NCBI GenBank assembly: GCA_041602035.1
Contig: JBFIHA010000001.1
Location: forward strand, 186,001 to 250,000
Direction of reading: 5' to 3'
From: JAOTVV01 sp041602035
Lineage (GTDB): Bacteria; Gemmatimonadota; Gemmatimonadetes; Gemmatimonadales; GWC2-71-9
DNA: 64,000 nt
The notes under the pieces were generated by a model. That model saw nothing but the letters and a program-made list of their open reading frames with translations. It searched no databases and was not told the origin of the DNA. Positions 43,461-51,344 of the stretch are shown one piece after another. The translations under genes and the position numbers were made by a program. Position 1 is the first letter of the stretch. Each line of letters begins with the position of its first letter.

Positions 43461-44059
43461 GGTGGCCCGTCGAGGAACTCGCGATACAGGGGTGGCAAGT
43501 GGGTGGCCAGCAATCGGGAGCGAAGGGAGTCCGCCTCCGGCGATCTCGTCTTGTGCAGTGCGTACCACAGCCAGACCTCGGCCTCCAGTGGGTCGACGCC
43601 ACAGGAGATGGCTTCGTTCGTCCGACCCGTCAGGGCTCGCAGCCGCTCCACGGCCTTCGCGCCGTCGCCTCCGGCAATCCCAGGGCGAAAGAGCAGTGAT
43701 TGTGCGTCGATCAGTGTCACGAGCGGATCGTCGGCATCACGCGCCAGCGCGTTCTGCAGCAGCGTCATCGTGCGCCGACCGTACACGTAGAACTGGATGG
43801 GGCCGACCTCTCGGATGCGGTAGCCCCAGAGTGCCGACAGCAGCGCCAACTCGCGTGCCGAGGCAGAGTCGAGACGCGTCGGGATCTCCGCGACCACCGC
43901 CTGCTCGCGGGTCAGGGCGAAGAGGCGGTAGCGGAGCAGGAGGGAATCCTCACGCGTAGGCGCCTCGGCAAACAGCGCCCGAAGCGTTGTGACGTCCTGG
44001 TCGGCATACGCGGCGTTCACGACGTTGCCGAAGCACAGCCCGAGCAACACGCCGATCAT
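43457..44059 (-). CDS. TPR-like protein of unknown function inside the carotenoid operon
   Basis: A 200-residue protein with a signal-like N-terminus (MIGVLLGLCFGNVVNAAYA) and an all-helical remainder. LLQNALARDADDPLVTLIDAQSLLFRPGIAGGDGAKAVERL resembles the helix pairs of secreted TPR proteins that carry an F-x-P-x-x-x-G-G-D motif. Four-base overlaps (ATGA and GTGA) link it to the acyltransferase and glycosyltransferase genes, so it should be made in step with them. It may be a periplasmic assembly or delivery factor for the modified carotenoid; this is conjecture. ATG 44059 is fixed by the overlap. Confidence 0.75.
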   Translation of the reverse strand: MIGVLLGLCFGNVVNAAYADQDVTTLRALFAEAPTREDSLLLRYRLFALTREQAVVAEIPTRLDSASARELALLSALWGYRIREVGPIQFYVYGRRTMTLLQNALARDADDPLVTLIDAQSLLFRPGIAGGDGAKAVERLRALTGRTNEAISCGVDPLEAEVWLWYALHKTRSPEADSLRSRLLATHLPPLYREFLDGPP

Positions 44060-44736
44060 CGACGCCTCCCAAGGAAGGCACCGACGGATCGGAAGTCCCA
44101 GCGCTCCTCTGGTCCGGGGCGACCCTCGAGCAGCACGCGTGGTGTGCCCGTGCCGGCAGCGGGGCTCTCGAGAAGATCGCGCAGCGTGGTCTGCTCTGCT
44201 CCCGTTGGCGCAACGTGCAGCGGTCCGCCCGCGAGTATGGCCGTGGGCGTAGCCTCCTGCCATCCCGAGATCCGCAGGACGACGGGCCACCACTGCGCTG
44301 GAGGAAGCACCGAGGCCAGACGGGTGAACCGGTCTGCCGGAAACGGTAGGATGCCCTCCTCGATGGGGTGCAGGTGTCGCTCGGGAAAATAGATCAATGC
44401 CGTGTCGGGACGCGATGCCATCAGGCGCACGGTCTGCCGGATCGTTCGTATCCGACGAGGAGGGTCATTGACCGGAAACGGCCGCGCGCCCAACACGCCG
44501 AGAAACGGAAAGCGGTCGAGTTCCTCCATCCAGACGACGGCATGCCGCCCAAGGACACGTTCAGCGACGTACCCGAGAATCTGCGCATCATAGAACGCGT
44601 GGTGGTTGGCGTAGATCACCACTGGATGATCGGAGCGGGGGGGGTGCCACGGTCCCACCCAGACGATCCGACGGAACGCGCGCCGCAGGTGTCGGCGAAG
44701 GAGTGTGTAGGCGAGCCGACGGGTTCCCGACCTCAC
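44056..44736 (-). CDS. Lysophospholipid-type acyltransferase, probable carotenoid glycoside acylase
   Basis: A 226-residue PlsC-like acyltransferase. The catalytic H-x4-D motif is in YANHHAFYDAQ, and a second block FPERHLHPIEEG matches the substrate-binding motif region of the family. In Chlorobi an acyltransferase of this kind (CruD) esterifies a carotenoid sugar; a similar role is inferred from its place between cruF and the glycosyltransferase. GTG 44736 overlaps the cruF stop by four bp. A housekeeping role in phospholipid synthesis is less likely in this context. Confidence 0.83.
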   Translation of the reverse strand: MRSGTRRLAYTLLRRHLRRAFRRIVWVGPWHPPRSDHPVVIYANHHAFYDAQILGYVAERVLGRHAVVWMEELDRFPFLGVLGARPFPVNDPPRRIRTIRQTVRLMASRPDTALIYFPERHLHPIEEGILPFPADRFTRLASVLPPAQWWPVVLRISGWQEATPTAILAGGPLHVAPTGAEQTTLRDLLESPAAGTGTPRVLLEGRPGPEERWDFRSVGAFLGRRR

Positions 44737-45551
44737 CCCACAGCCGTCGGGGCCGCCCGATGGCTCTCGAGCGCCAGTAGGGGAAGCACGATGGCGACCG
44801 CCCCGATGATCGCGGCGCCGAACAGCCCGTACACGATGCAGATCCCGACGGGAAAGGCCCCGTTGATGAGCCAAATGGTTGCGGTGTGCCTCGGAGGCTC
44901 CGTGAGTCTGAAGTCGCCGAGGATCTCATACCCCCACACGATCACGAGGGCGGTGACATACCACCCCACCCAGTTCAGCGCCGGCATGCCGTAATAGAAG
45001 CCGTCTGCCGCCCATGTCCAGACGGGAAAGGCGGCTCCCATGGCGGGGTCGAGTGCGACGTCCCACAACACCATGAACGTGGCAGCAGCGAGGAGGCGCT
45101 GCCCGCGGGACAGCGGCAGCCGCGCGGCAAGGTCCAGCGCCAATGCGGCAACGGCGTACCACGACAGCGGGATCAGGGCGGGAACGTGATCGAGGATCTT
45201 CGGGTCCAAGAACGCGGTGTACGAATAGTCCCCAAAGGGATAGCCCGTGGCCGTGCCGATCAGTTCCGCCATCATGCCGATGAAGCTTCCCCACACCAGC
45301 AGGAAGATCGTCCGCCACCACCCGAGTGCCGACAGGTGCAGCATGACGGCGATCGTGGGAAGCGTGAGCATGTAGATCCACGTGGGGACCTTCATAAGCC
45401 ACGGCAACGTCGGTCCGGCGAGCGCGGCCACGGATGGGACGAGACGGATGAGGACCATCCCAATGAGGCTGAACGCGATCGACCCGGCGAACAACGCGAG
45501 CGTGAGCGCGAAGACGCGCGGTGCCACCGCGGGACGCCGCATGTCGCTCAC
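44733..45551 (-). CDS. cruF: Carotenoid 1,2-hydratase, CruF type
   Basis: An integral membrane protein (272 residues, about seven helices) of the CruF/DUF422 family, which adds water across the psi end group of carotenes to give a tertiary hydroxyl. ELIGTATGYPFGDYSYTAFLDPKI and MVLWDVALDPAM are family signatures. Start GTG 45551 overlaps the crtE stop by four bp; ATG 45542 is an alternative. The product supplies the hydroxyl for the glycosyltransferase further down the operon. Confidence 0.9.
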   Translation of the reverse strand: MSDMRRPAVAPRVFALTLALFAGSIAFSLIGMVLIRLVPSVAALAGPTLPWLMKVPTWIYMLTLPTIAVMLHLSALGWWRTIFLLVWGSFIGMMAELIGTATGYPFGDYSYTAFLDPKILDHVPALIPLSWYAVAALALDLAARLPLSRGQRLLAAATFMVLWDVALDPAMGAAFPVWTWAADGFYYGMPALNWVGWYVTALVIVWGYEILGDFRLTEPPRHTATIWLINGAFPVGICIVYGLFGAAIIGAVAIVLPLLALESHRAAPTAVG

Positions 45552-46450
45552 GACACGACGCGCAGGTGCCGCACGGCGGTCCCGGGATCGGTTCTCCGGG
45601 TACCCATGGTCCGCGTTGGCAGTCGGAACCGGTCGAGGAACGAGTCGAGGAACCGCCGGAACGGCACTTCACCGTCGCCAACTGGCACGGCCCGCAGCGC
45701 GGCCCCGATGCATCGCTCGAGTTGCTCGGCGCTCGACGCGGCCCCGTGCTCTCGGACGGCATTCGGCCGGCCCAGGGCCGCGTCCGATCCCGCCGTCGCG
45801 GCCGATCCCTCGTCGGCGATATCATCGGCCAGTTGATAGGCCCGGCCGAGCCACTGTCCCACCGGCTGCCAGGGCTCCGGGTCCTGACCGGCCGCGATCG
45901 CCCCAGCGGCGGTTGCCGCCTCGAACAGGGCGGCGGTCTTCGACCGATGGTACTCGGCGAGATCCACGGTGGCTTCCACCTCCCACGCCTGACCAGCGAC
46001 GGCGCCGTGTGGGCTACCCGCGCCGCGGCTCAGGGTGCGGAGCAGGAGGCCCACGCGGCCAGGCATGCGGGGTCCCACCCGGGCGATCTCGTCGAAGGCT
46101 CCGATAATGAGCGCATCCGCGGCGAGGATCGCGATGCCGTCGCCGAACACCCGATAGAGACTGGGTCGGCCGCGCCGCAGCTCGGCGCGGTCGAACGCGG
46201 GGAGATCGTCCTGGACGAGCGACGCGCCATGGAGGAGTTCGAGCGCGGCGGCGGCGGTATCAGCGGTGACAGGATCCGGATCGCCCAGCGCATGGGCGAC
46301 GGCCAAACACAGCCGTGGCCGCAGGCGGTTGCCGGCGGGGAAGATTGCATACCGGATGGCCTCGCCGAGTTGCGGTGGACACCCGTCGGAGGTGAGGCGG
46401 TCCACGGCCCGATGGAGTGCCTGCTCCGTGCGCGTTTCGATGTCGATCAT
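45548..46450 (-). CDS. crtE: Geranylgeranyl diphosphate synthase-like prenyltransferase
   Basis: A 300-residue trans-prenyltransferase supplying C20 diphosphate to phytoene synthase. The first aspartate-rich motif is LVQDDLPAFDRAELRRGRPS and the second is LADDIADEG; GNRLRP is the substrate-binding GKRxRP counterpart. The second motif lacks the usual DDILD spacing detail but keeps the acidic residues. ATG 46450 overlaps the crtB stop by four bp, and the cruF GTG overlaps its own stop. Confidence 0.92.
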   Translation of the reverse strand: MIDIETRTEQALHRAVDRLTSDGCPPQLGEAIRYAIFPAGNRLRPRLCLAVAHALGDPDPVTADTAAAALELLHGASLVQDDLPAFDRAELRRGRPSLYRVFGDGIAILAADALIIGAFDEIARVGPRMPGRVGLLLRTLSRGAGSPHGAVAGQAWEVEATVDLAEYHRSKTAALFEAATAAGAIAAGQDPEPWQPVGQWLGRAYQLADDIADEGSAATAGSDAALGRPNAVREHGAASSAEQLERCIGAALRAVPVGDGEVPFRRFLDSFLDRFRLPTRTMGTRRTDPGTAVRHLRVVS

Positions 46451-47448
46451 GCGGAATCCTCTTGGGGTTGGAGCACGGAGTACCCGCGGTCGGGGTTGGC
46501 GGGCGGCGTCCCCTTGCCGTCGGCGGCGACCGCTGCGACCAGGGGTGTGGCCTCGGGAAGGGGCGGCTCGTGCGCACCGGGACCGGGAGTGTCGCGAACC
46601 ACCAGGGCGCGCCACACCAACACCGCCTTGCGGGGTCCCGACGTGAACGCCCGCCGCGACACCGAGTCGTAGCCGGCTGCGGCGATCTCCCGACCGATGT
46701 CGGCATAGATGCGTCGGGCAGCGCGAATGGCCAGTCGGCACCGGGGCGGGAGGAGGGTGACTCCCGCGTCGGCTCGCCGATACATGGTGTTCGCCGCGTC
46801 GAGCAATCGCTTGACGACGGCGCCCACGCCTGGAGTGAATGAGGGAGAGCGGAGCCATGCCTCGGGGTCGAGGCCCGCATCACGCATCCAGGCGCGGGGG
46901 AGATACAGCCTCCCAGCTCGCGCGTCCTCGCCCACGTCCCGAGCGATGTTGGTGAGCTGCATCGCCACGCCGAGGTCGCACGCGCGGGCGAGGGTGGTTG
47001 CCCCTCGCTCCCCCATGAGGCAGGAGACCGCCACACCCACTGTGCCAGCGACGCGGACGGAGTAGGCGGTCACGTCGGAGAGCGTCTCGTACCGGCGGTG
47101 GTCGAATTCCCACGCGAACCCTTCGAGCAACGTATCGATCACGGGGCGGGGGAGGGCGGCGTACCGAATGACGGCCCCGAGTGCGCGGTCCACCGGATCG
47201 GTGGCGGTACCGGCATACATCGCGTCGACCCGATCCCTGAGATGCACGAGCGTCCAGCGACTGGCCGAACGGGCATCCACGAGGTCGTCCGCCATGCGGC
47301 AGAACGCGTAGAATGGCGTGACCGCATCGCGCACCGAGCGGGGCAGCAGTCGGGCCGCCGCATGGAAGCTTCGAGAGCCTTCCCGCAGCATGCGGCGACA
47401 CACTGCGAGGTCCGCTCGGTGCAGGCCGGGGATGTTAGGTGAGGGCAT
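46447..47448 (-). CDS. crtB: Phytoene synthase
   Basis: Condenses two GGPP molecules to phytoene (333 residues). Both aspartate motifs are present: RMADDLVDAR near residue 50 and QLTNIARDVGEDARAGRLYLP near 165. SFHAAARLLPRSVRDAVTPFYAFCR is the usual opening of squalene/phytoene synthases. The C-terminal 50 residues after the core are proline-rich. ATG 47448 overlaps the end of crtI by 14 bp; the frame is open upstream without a better start. Confidence 0.95.
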   Translation of the reverse strand: MPSPNIPGLHRADLAVCRRMLREGSRSFHAAARLLPRSVRDAVTPFYAFCRMADDLVDARSASRWTLVHLRDRVDAMYAGTATDPVDRALGAVIRYAALPRPVIDTLLEGFAWEFDHRRYETLSDVTAYSVRVAGTVGVAVSCLMGERGATTLARACDLGVAMQLTNIARDVGEDARAGRLYLPRAWMRDAGLDPEAWLRSPSFTPGVGAVVKRLLDAANTMYRRADAGVTLLPPRCRLAIRAARRIYADIGREIAAAGYDSVSRRAFTSGPRKAVLVWRALVVRDTPGPGAHEPPLPEATPLVAAVAADGKGTPPANPDRGYSVLQPQEDSA

Positions 47449-48970
47449 CGGGGCTCGGCACCACGGTGTCGAGGACGCGGGCGGACGACAGCACGCCGGG
47501 CATGCCGGCGCCGGGATGCGTGCCGGCGCCGACGAGATAGAGACGCTCGATGTCGTCACTCCGGTTGTGCGGTCGGAAGTACGCGCTCTGTGTCAGGACC
47601 GGCTCGAACGAGAACGCGGCGCCGCGAAACGCGAGGAGATCATGCCGGAACTCGTGGGGGGTCAGCACGCGCGACGTGACGATCTCCCCCTCCAACCCTG
47701 GCAGCACGGTGGCTCCCAGGTGACGGGCGATGCGCCGGCGATATGACTCCGCGACGGCGGGCCAGTCCGTATTGCCTTCCAGATTCGGAACAGGTGACAG
47801 CACGTAGAAGGCATCACAGCCCCGCGGTGCGAGTGACGGGTCGGTCGCGGTGGGCCGATGAAGGTACAGGCTGAAGTCGTCGGCGAGGCGCTTGTGTCGA
47901 AAGATATCGTCGAGCAATTCACGGTACCGAGGCCCCAGCAAGATGGTGTGATGGGCGACGTCAGGGTACTGCCGGCGCGTCCCGAAGTACCACACGAAGA
48001 GACCCATCGAAAACCGTGACCGCTCGATGCGCCGATCCGTCCAAATGCGACGTGCACGGGCGGGCACGAGGTATCGGTAGGTCCAGGCGGCGTCGGCGTT
48101 GGACACGACCACGTCGGCTGCGACGGTCCGGCCGGACGCCAGGCGCAGACCGGTGGCCCGTCCCCCCTCGACGGTGATTTCGGTGACGTCCTCGCGGAGG
48201 TGAAGCTCACCGCCCAGTCCCTCGATCAGCGCGATCAGACCCTGAATGAGCGCGCCCGTGCCGCCCATGGGGAAGTGGACGCCCCACTTCCGTTCCAGAA
48301 AGGCGATCAAGGAGTAGATGGACGTCGTCGAGAACGGATTCCCCCCCACTAAGAGCGGATGGAAGCTCAAGACTTGTCGCAGCTTCGGGTGCTTCACGTG
48401 CTTGGCCACCATCCCGTACACAGTGCGGTAGCTCTCGAGTCGCATCATCTGCGGAACGATGCGAAGCATGTCCCAGGGGGAGTTGAACGGCACGTGGGCA
48501 AGCTGCGCGAATCCGACGCGAAAGACGTCCTCGCTCCGGCGGACGAAGGTCTCGTAGCCGCGCACGTCGCTCGGTGCCACGCGGGCCACCTCGTCGCGCA
48601 TGGCGTCGGCTGAACCGCTGTAGTCAAACGTGTCCCCGTCGTCGAACCGGATGCGGTAGAACGGTGTGACCGGGCGGAGGTCGATTGAATCCTCGAAGCG
48701 CCGTCCGGCGAGCGTCCACAGCTCCTCCAACAGGAACGGTGCGGTGATGACGGTTGGCCCGGCGTCGAACACGAACCCGTCGTGTCGGAAGACGCGCGCC
48801 CGTCCGCCGGGCGTGTCGAGCCGGTCGAAGACGCTCACCCGGTACCCGCGGGCCGCCAAGCGAACGGCGGCGGCCAACCCCCCGAACCCGGATCCGATGA
48901 TTGCCGCGTGTGGGGCCCCGCGGCGCGCCCCGTGAACCCGTGTGGCTGGTTGGCGTACCCCGACCGTCAC
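47435..48970 (-). CDS. crtI: Phytoene desaturase
   Basis: An FAD-dependent CrtI-family desaturase (511 residues) that converts phytoene towards lycopene. The dinucleotide site is AAIIGSGFGGLAAAVRLAARGY, the substrate region FDAGPTVIT follows, and the C-terminal FAD motif is LYLVGAGTHPGAGMPGVLSSA. GTG 48970 overlaps the carH stop by four bp (GTGA). Number of desaturation steps cannot be read from sequence; no cyclase gene is present in the window, so an acyclic end product is likely unless one lies elsewhere. Confidence 0.95.
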   Translation of the reverse strand: MTVGVRQPATRVHGARRGAPHAAIIGSGFGGLAAAVRLAARGYRVSVFDRLDTPGGRARVFRHDGFVFDAGPTVITAPFLLEELWTLAGRRFEDSIDLRPVTPFYRIRFDDGDTFDYSGSADAMRDEVARVAPSDVRGYETFVRRSEDVFRVGFAQLAHVPFNSPWDMLRIVPQMMRLESYRTVYGMVAKHVKHPKLRQVLSFHPLLVGGNPFSTTSIYSLIAFLERKWGVHFPMGGTGALIQGLIALIEGLGGELHLREDVTEITVEGGRATGLRLASGRTVAADVVVSNADAAWTYRYLVPARARRIWTDRRIERSRFSMGLFVWYFGTRRQYPDVAHHTILLGPRYRELLDDIFRHKRLADDFSLYLHRPTATDPSLAPRGCDAFYVLSPVPNLEGNTDWPAVAESYRRRIARHLGATVLPGLEGEIVTSRVLTPHEFRHDLLAFRGAAFSFEPVLTQSAYFRPHNRSDDIERLYLVGAGTHPGAGMPGVLSSARVLDTVVPSPDALT

Positions 48971-49932
48971 GCGGCCAGTCCTCCGATCTCCGAACGCAGC
49001 GACGTGAGCACGGTTCGTAGGCTCTGCATGTCGCGGAGCACGAGCGCGCCGATCTCGTCAAGTGTGGTGGCGTAGGCGGGAGTGGCAAGCCCTCCCGCCA
49101 GGATGCTCGCCCGAGCCGGCAGGCGCTCGCGAAGGCGCTCCAGCTCGGCCGGGAGGTCCGGGTCGTCGAGCGGATGGGTGATGCTCACCGCGACCACCTC
49201 CGCCCCCGATTCCGCTGCCGCGTTCGCAATACTATCGGCCGGAATGTCGATTCCCAGATAGGTGACGCGCCAACCGACCGAGGCAGCGGTGGCCGCAACG
49301 ACGAGCGCACCGAGCTCGTGCACTTGGCGAGCCGGCGTGGCCACCACGATGCCGGGACCGGTCCCCGGCAGGTCGCGTGACAGAACGATGGCGGAGAGGA
49401 CGGCGCGGATAATGGCGGTGGCGAGATGCTCGTGGGCAATTCCCAGCGCGCCTTCCTCCCACCCGGTGCCGACGGCCCGCATGATCGGCACTACCACCCG
49501 CTCCATCAGGTCTGCCGGGCTGAGTGCGAGGGAGGCCGCGGCAAGAGCCGCATGCAACCCGGACGAGTCGAGCTGGCCGATCGCGTCGAGCGCGTGCGCG
49601 ACGAACCGTTGTGGGTCGGCACTGCGCTGCTCCCCGGGTCGGTCGGCGATCTGTCGCACCGCGGCATCGACGTCCCCAACCACGAGGCGCCGCAGGTGCT
49701 CGTCCGGGAGTGTCGCGATCTGCCCGATCGGCCGACCGGCCTCGGTGGCGCGGCGCAACATGGTCAGTCGCTCGATTTCCTGCTCGGAATACAGCCGCCG
49801 TCCCGAGGCGGTCCGCTCAGGTGTGACGGCTCCGTATCGGCGCTCCCACGCCCGTAAGAGGTCGGCCGACAAGCCGGTACGGCGCGTCGCCACCTGAATT
49901 GGATGCTTCTGATCGCGTCGGGAGCCAGGCAT
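48967..49932 (-). CDS. carH: CarH-like B12-dependent light-sensing MerR regulator
   Basis: A 321-residue transcription factor. Residues 11-75 form a MerR winged helix (LSADLLRAWERRYGAVTPERTASGRRLYSEQEIERL). The middle is a B12-binding helical bundle with the photoreceptor motif W-x9-E-H: Trp158, Glu168, His169. The cobalamin-binding Rossmann domain follows, with the likely lower axial ligand His205 in QVHELGA. In known CarH proteins, adenosylcobalamin drives tetramer binding and repression in the dark, and light breaks it apart. GAGG lies upstream of ATG 49932. As the first gene of the carotenoid operon it should control itself and the pathway. Confidence 0.93.
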   Translation of the reverse strand: MPGSRRDQKHPIQVATRRTGLSADLLRAWERRYGAVTPERTASGRRLYSEQEIERLTMLRRATEAGRPIGQIATLPDEHLRRLVVGDVDAAVRQIADRPGEQRSADPQRFVAHALDAIGQLDSSGLHAALAAASLALSPADLMERVVVPIMRAVGTGWEEGALGIAHEHLATAIIRAVLSAIVLSRDLPGTGPGIVVATPARQVHELGALVVAATAASVGWRVTYLGIDIPADSIANAAAESGAEVVAVSITHPLDDPDLPAELERLRERLPARASILAGGLATPAYATTLDEIGALVLRDMQSLRTVLTSLRSEIGGLAA

Positions 49933-49954
49933 CGGCTAGGTACCTCGAAAACGG

Positions 49955-49988
49955 TACTGTTATGTTTATGTCCAGGACAATACTGTTA
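49955..49988. repeat. Repeated octamer and palindrome at the carH promoter
   Basis: TACTGTTA occurs at 49955-49962 and again at 49981-49988 in the same orientation, 26 bp apart. Between them is the perfect 11-bp palindrome TGTCCAGGACA (49969-49979). One octamer overlaps the -10 and spacer, the palindrome covers the predicted transcript start, and the other octamer is in the leader. These are candidate CarH operator elements. Confidence 0.55.
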
Positions 49989-50005
49989 CAGCATGTCTGT
50001 GTCAA
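49977..50005 (-). promoter_or_regulatory. Promoter of the carH-carotenoid operon
   Basis: On the minus strand, consensus -35 TTGACA (50005-50000) and -10 TATTGT (49982-49977) are separated by 17 bp. The start should fall near 49970, giving a leader of about 38 bases that contains GAGG before ATG 49932. The perfect -35 means an unrepressed promoter should be strong, fitting control by a repressor. Confidence 0.75.
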
Positions 50006-50097
50006 CCCCCACCGCAACAGCCTGTCCTTTCCGGGGTCGGCGACGCCGACATGGCCGTCGTACGCGCACCGCCGGACCGGGGGCCGCTTCAGGGCGC

Positions 50098-51342
50098 CTA
50101 TTCGTAGCGCAGGGATTCAATCGGGTCGACGGCTGCGGCTCGTCGGGCGGGCAGGATGCCCGCGGCGAGGCCGATCACCATGAGAATCGAGCCACAGATC
50201 AGGGCTATGGGCCACGAGAGGATGGGATTGGCGATGTATTGCATGGCCTGGTCCTGGGCGGGCAGGGCATTCACCGCGGCAATGATGGCAGCGGAGACGC
50301 CCAACCCCACTAGACCGCCGGTCAGGGCGATCAGCATGGCTTCAAACACGAACTGCGCCATGATGTGTCGGCGGCGGGCCCCCACCGCCATCTTGATGCC
50401 GATCTCACGCGTCCGTTCCCGAACCACCACATACATGATGTTGGCCACACCCACGCCCGCCACGAGCAGTGTGAACGCCCCAACCAATCCGAGAAAGATC
50501 TGAATGCCGAGGCCGATGCCGTTTACCATCTTCTGGTCCTCGATGAAGTCCCACATCGGTAGGGCGCGCTCGTCATCCGGATCGAACTTGTATCGCCGCC
50601 CGAGGACCTCGAACATCTGCTGCTTGACGGCCGCGGACCGCGAGGCGTCGCGCGGCCGGACGAGGAGGTGACTCACGAACCGATGACCGTACACGGTTTT
50701 CAGCGTGGACGCAGGGATGACCGCTCGGTCCGCATCGGGGCCGTTGTTGCTCGAATCCTGGAATTTCGGCTGCATCACGCCAATCACGATGAACGGCAGG
50801 CCGTCGAGCATCACGGTCTGCCCGACAGGGTCGCTGGTGTGGAAGAGCCGCTGTGCGATGTCATTGCCGAGGAACAGCACCCGCCGCCGCCGATCGAGGT
50901 CGTCCTGATTGATGAACCGACCGCCCTCCTGGGGGAACGTCCGCCGCATCTCAGCGAACTCGGGGTACACGCCCTCCATGTACGTGGTGGTCTTGTTCGC
51001 TCCCCACGCGAGGCTGGTGCCCCACCGACCGTAGGAGGGGCTGCCCATCTCGATCTCCGGAATCGAGCGACGCAGCAGATCGAGATCCTCTTCGACGAGC
51101 CGAATGCGGCGGCCGGTGGGGAGACCCTCGAAGACCCGGCTCGTGGTGCCACCGTACACCATGTAGAGCCGCTCACCGGCGTTCAGGAGCCCGGTCGAGA
51201 TGGCGTACTTCAGTCCCTCGCCGAACGAGAGGAGAATCACCACGGCGATCGTGCCCCACGTAATGGCAAACATGGTCAGGAAGGCACGGGTCTTCTGCGT
51301 CTTGAGATCGCCGATGAATTCCTGGAGCAGGATCGTAAACAT
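50098..51342 (-). CDS. MacB-like ABC permease (no ATPase domain), second copy
   Basis: A 414-residue inner-membrane protein with one N-terminal helix (RAFLTMFAITWGTIAVVILLSFG), a periplasmic MacB core domain, and three C-terminal helices with the FtsX signature GVGVANIMYVVVRERTREIGIKMAVGARRRHI. It ends ARRAAAVDPIESLRYE. It lacks the N-terminal ATPase found in true MacB. ATG 51342 lies two bases after the stop of its paralogue at 51345, so the pair is coupled. Probably half of an efflux or export permease heterodimer. Confidence 0.9.
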   Translation of the reverse strand: MFTILLQEFIGDLKTQKTRAFLTMFAITWGTIAVVILLSFGEGLKYAISTGLLNAGERLYMVYGGTTSRVFEGLPTGRRIRLVEEDLDLLRRSIPEIEMGSPSYGRWGTSLAWGANKTTTYMEGVYPEFAEMRRTFPQEGGRFINQDDLDRRRRVLFLGNDIAQRLFHTSDPVGQTVMLDGLPFIVIGVMQPKFQDSSNNGPDADRAVIPASTLKTVYGHRFVSHLLVRPRDASRSAAVKQQMFEVLGRRYKFDPDDERALPMWDFIEDQKMVNGIGLGIQIFLGLVGAFTLLVAGVGVANIMYVVVRERTREIGIKMAVGARRRHIMAQFVFEAMLIALTGGLVGLGVSAAIIAAVNALPAQDQAMQYIANPILSWPIALICGSILMVIGLAAGILPARRAAAVDPIESLRYE

Positions 51343-51344
51343 GG

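Noticed and set aside
41654..49932. Carotenoid operon as evidence of phototrophy
   Set aside because: No reaction-centre, bacteriochlorophyll or rhodopsin gene is in the window; carotenoids alone do not indicate photosynthesis.
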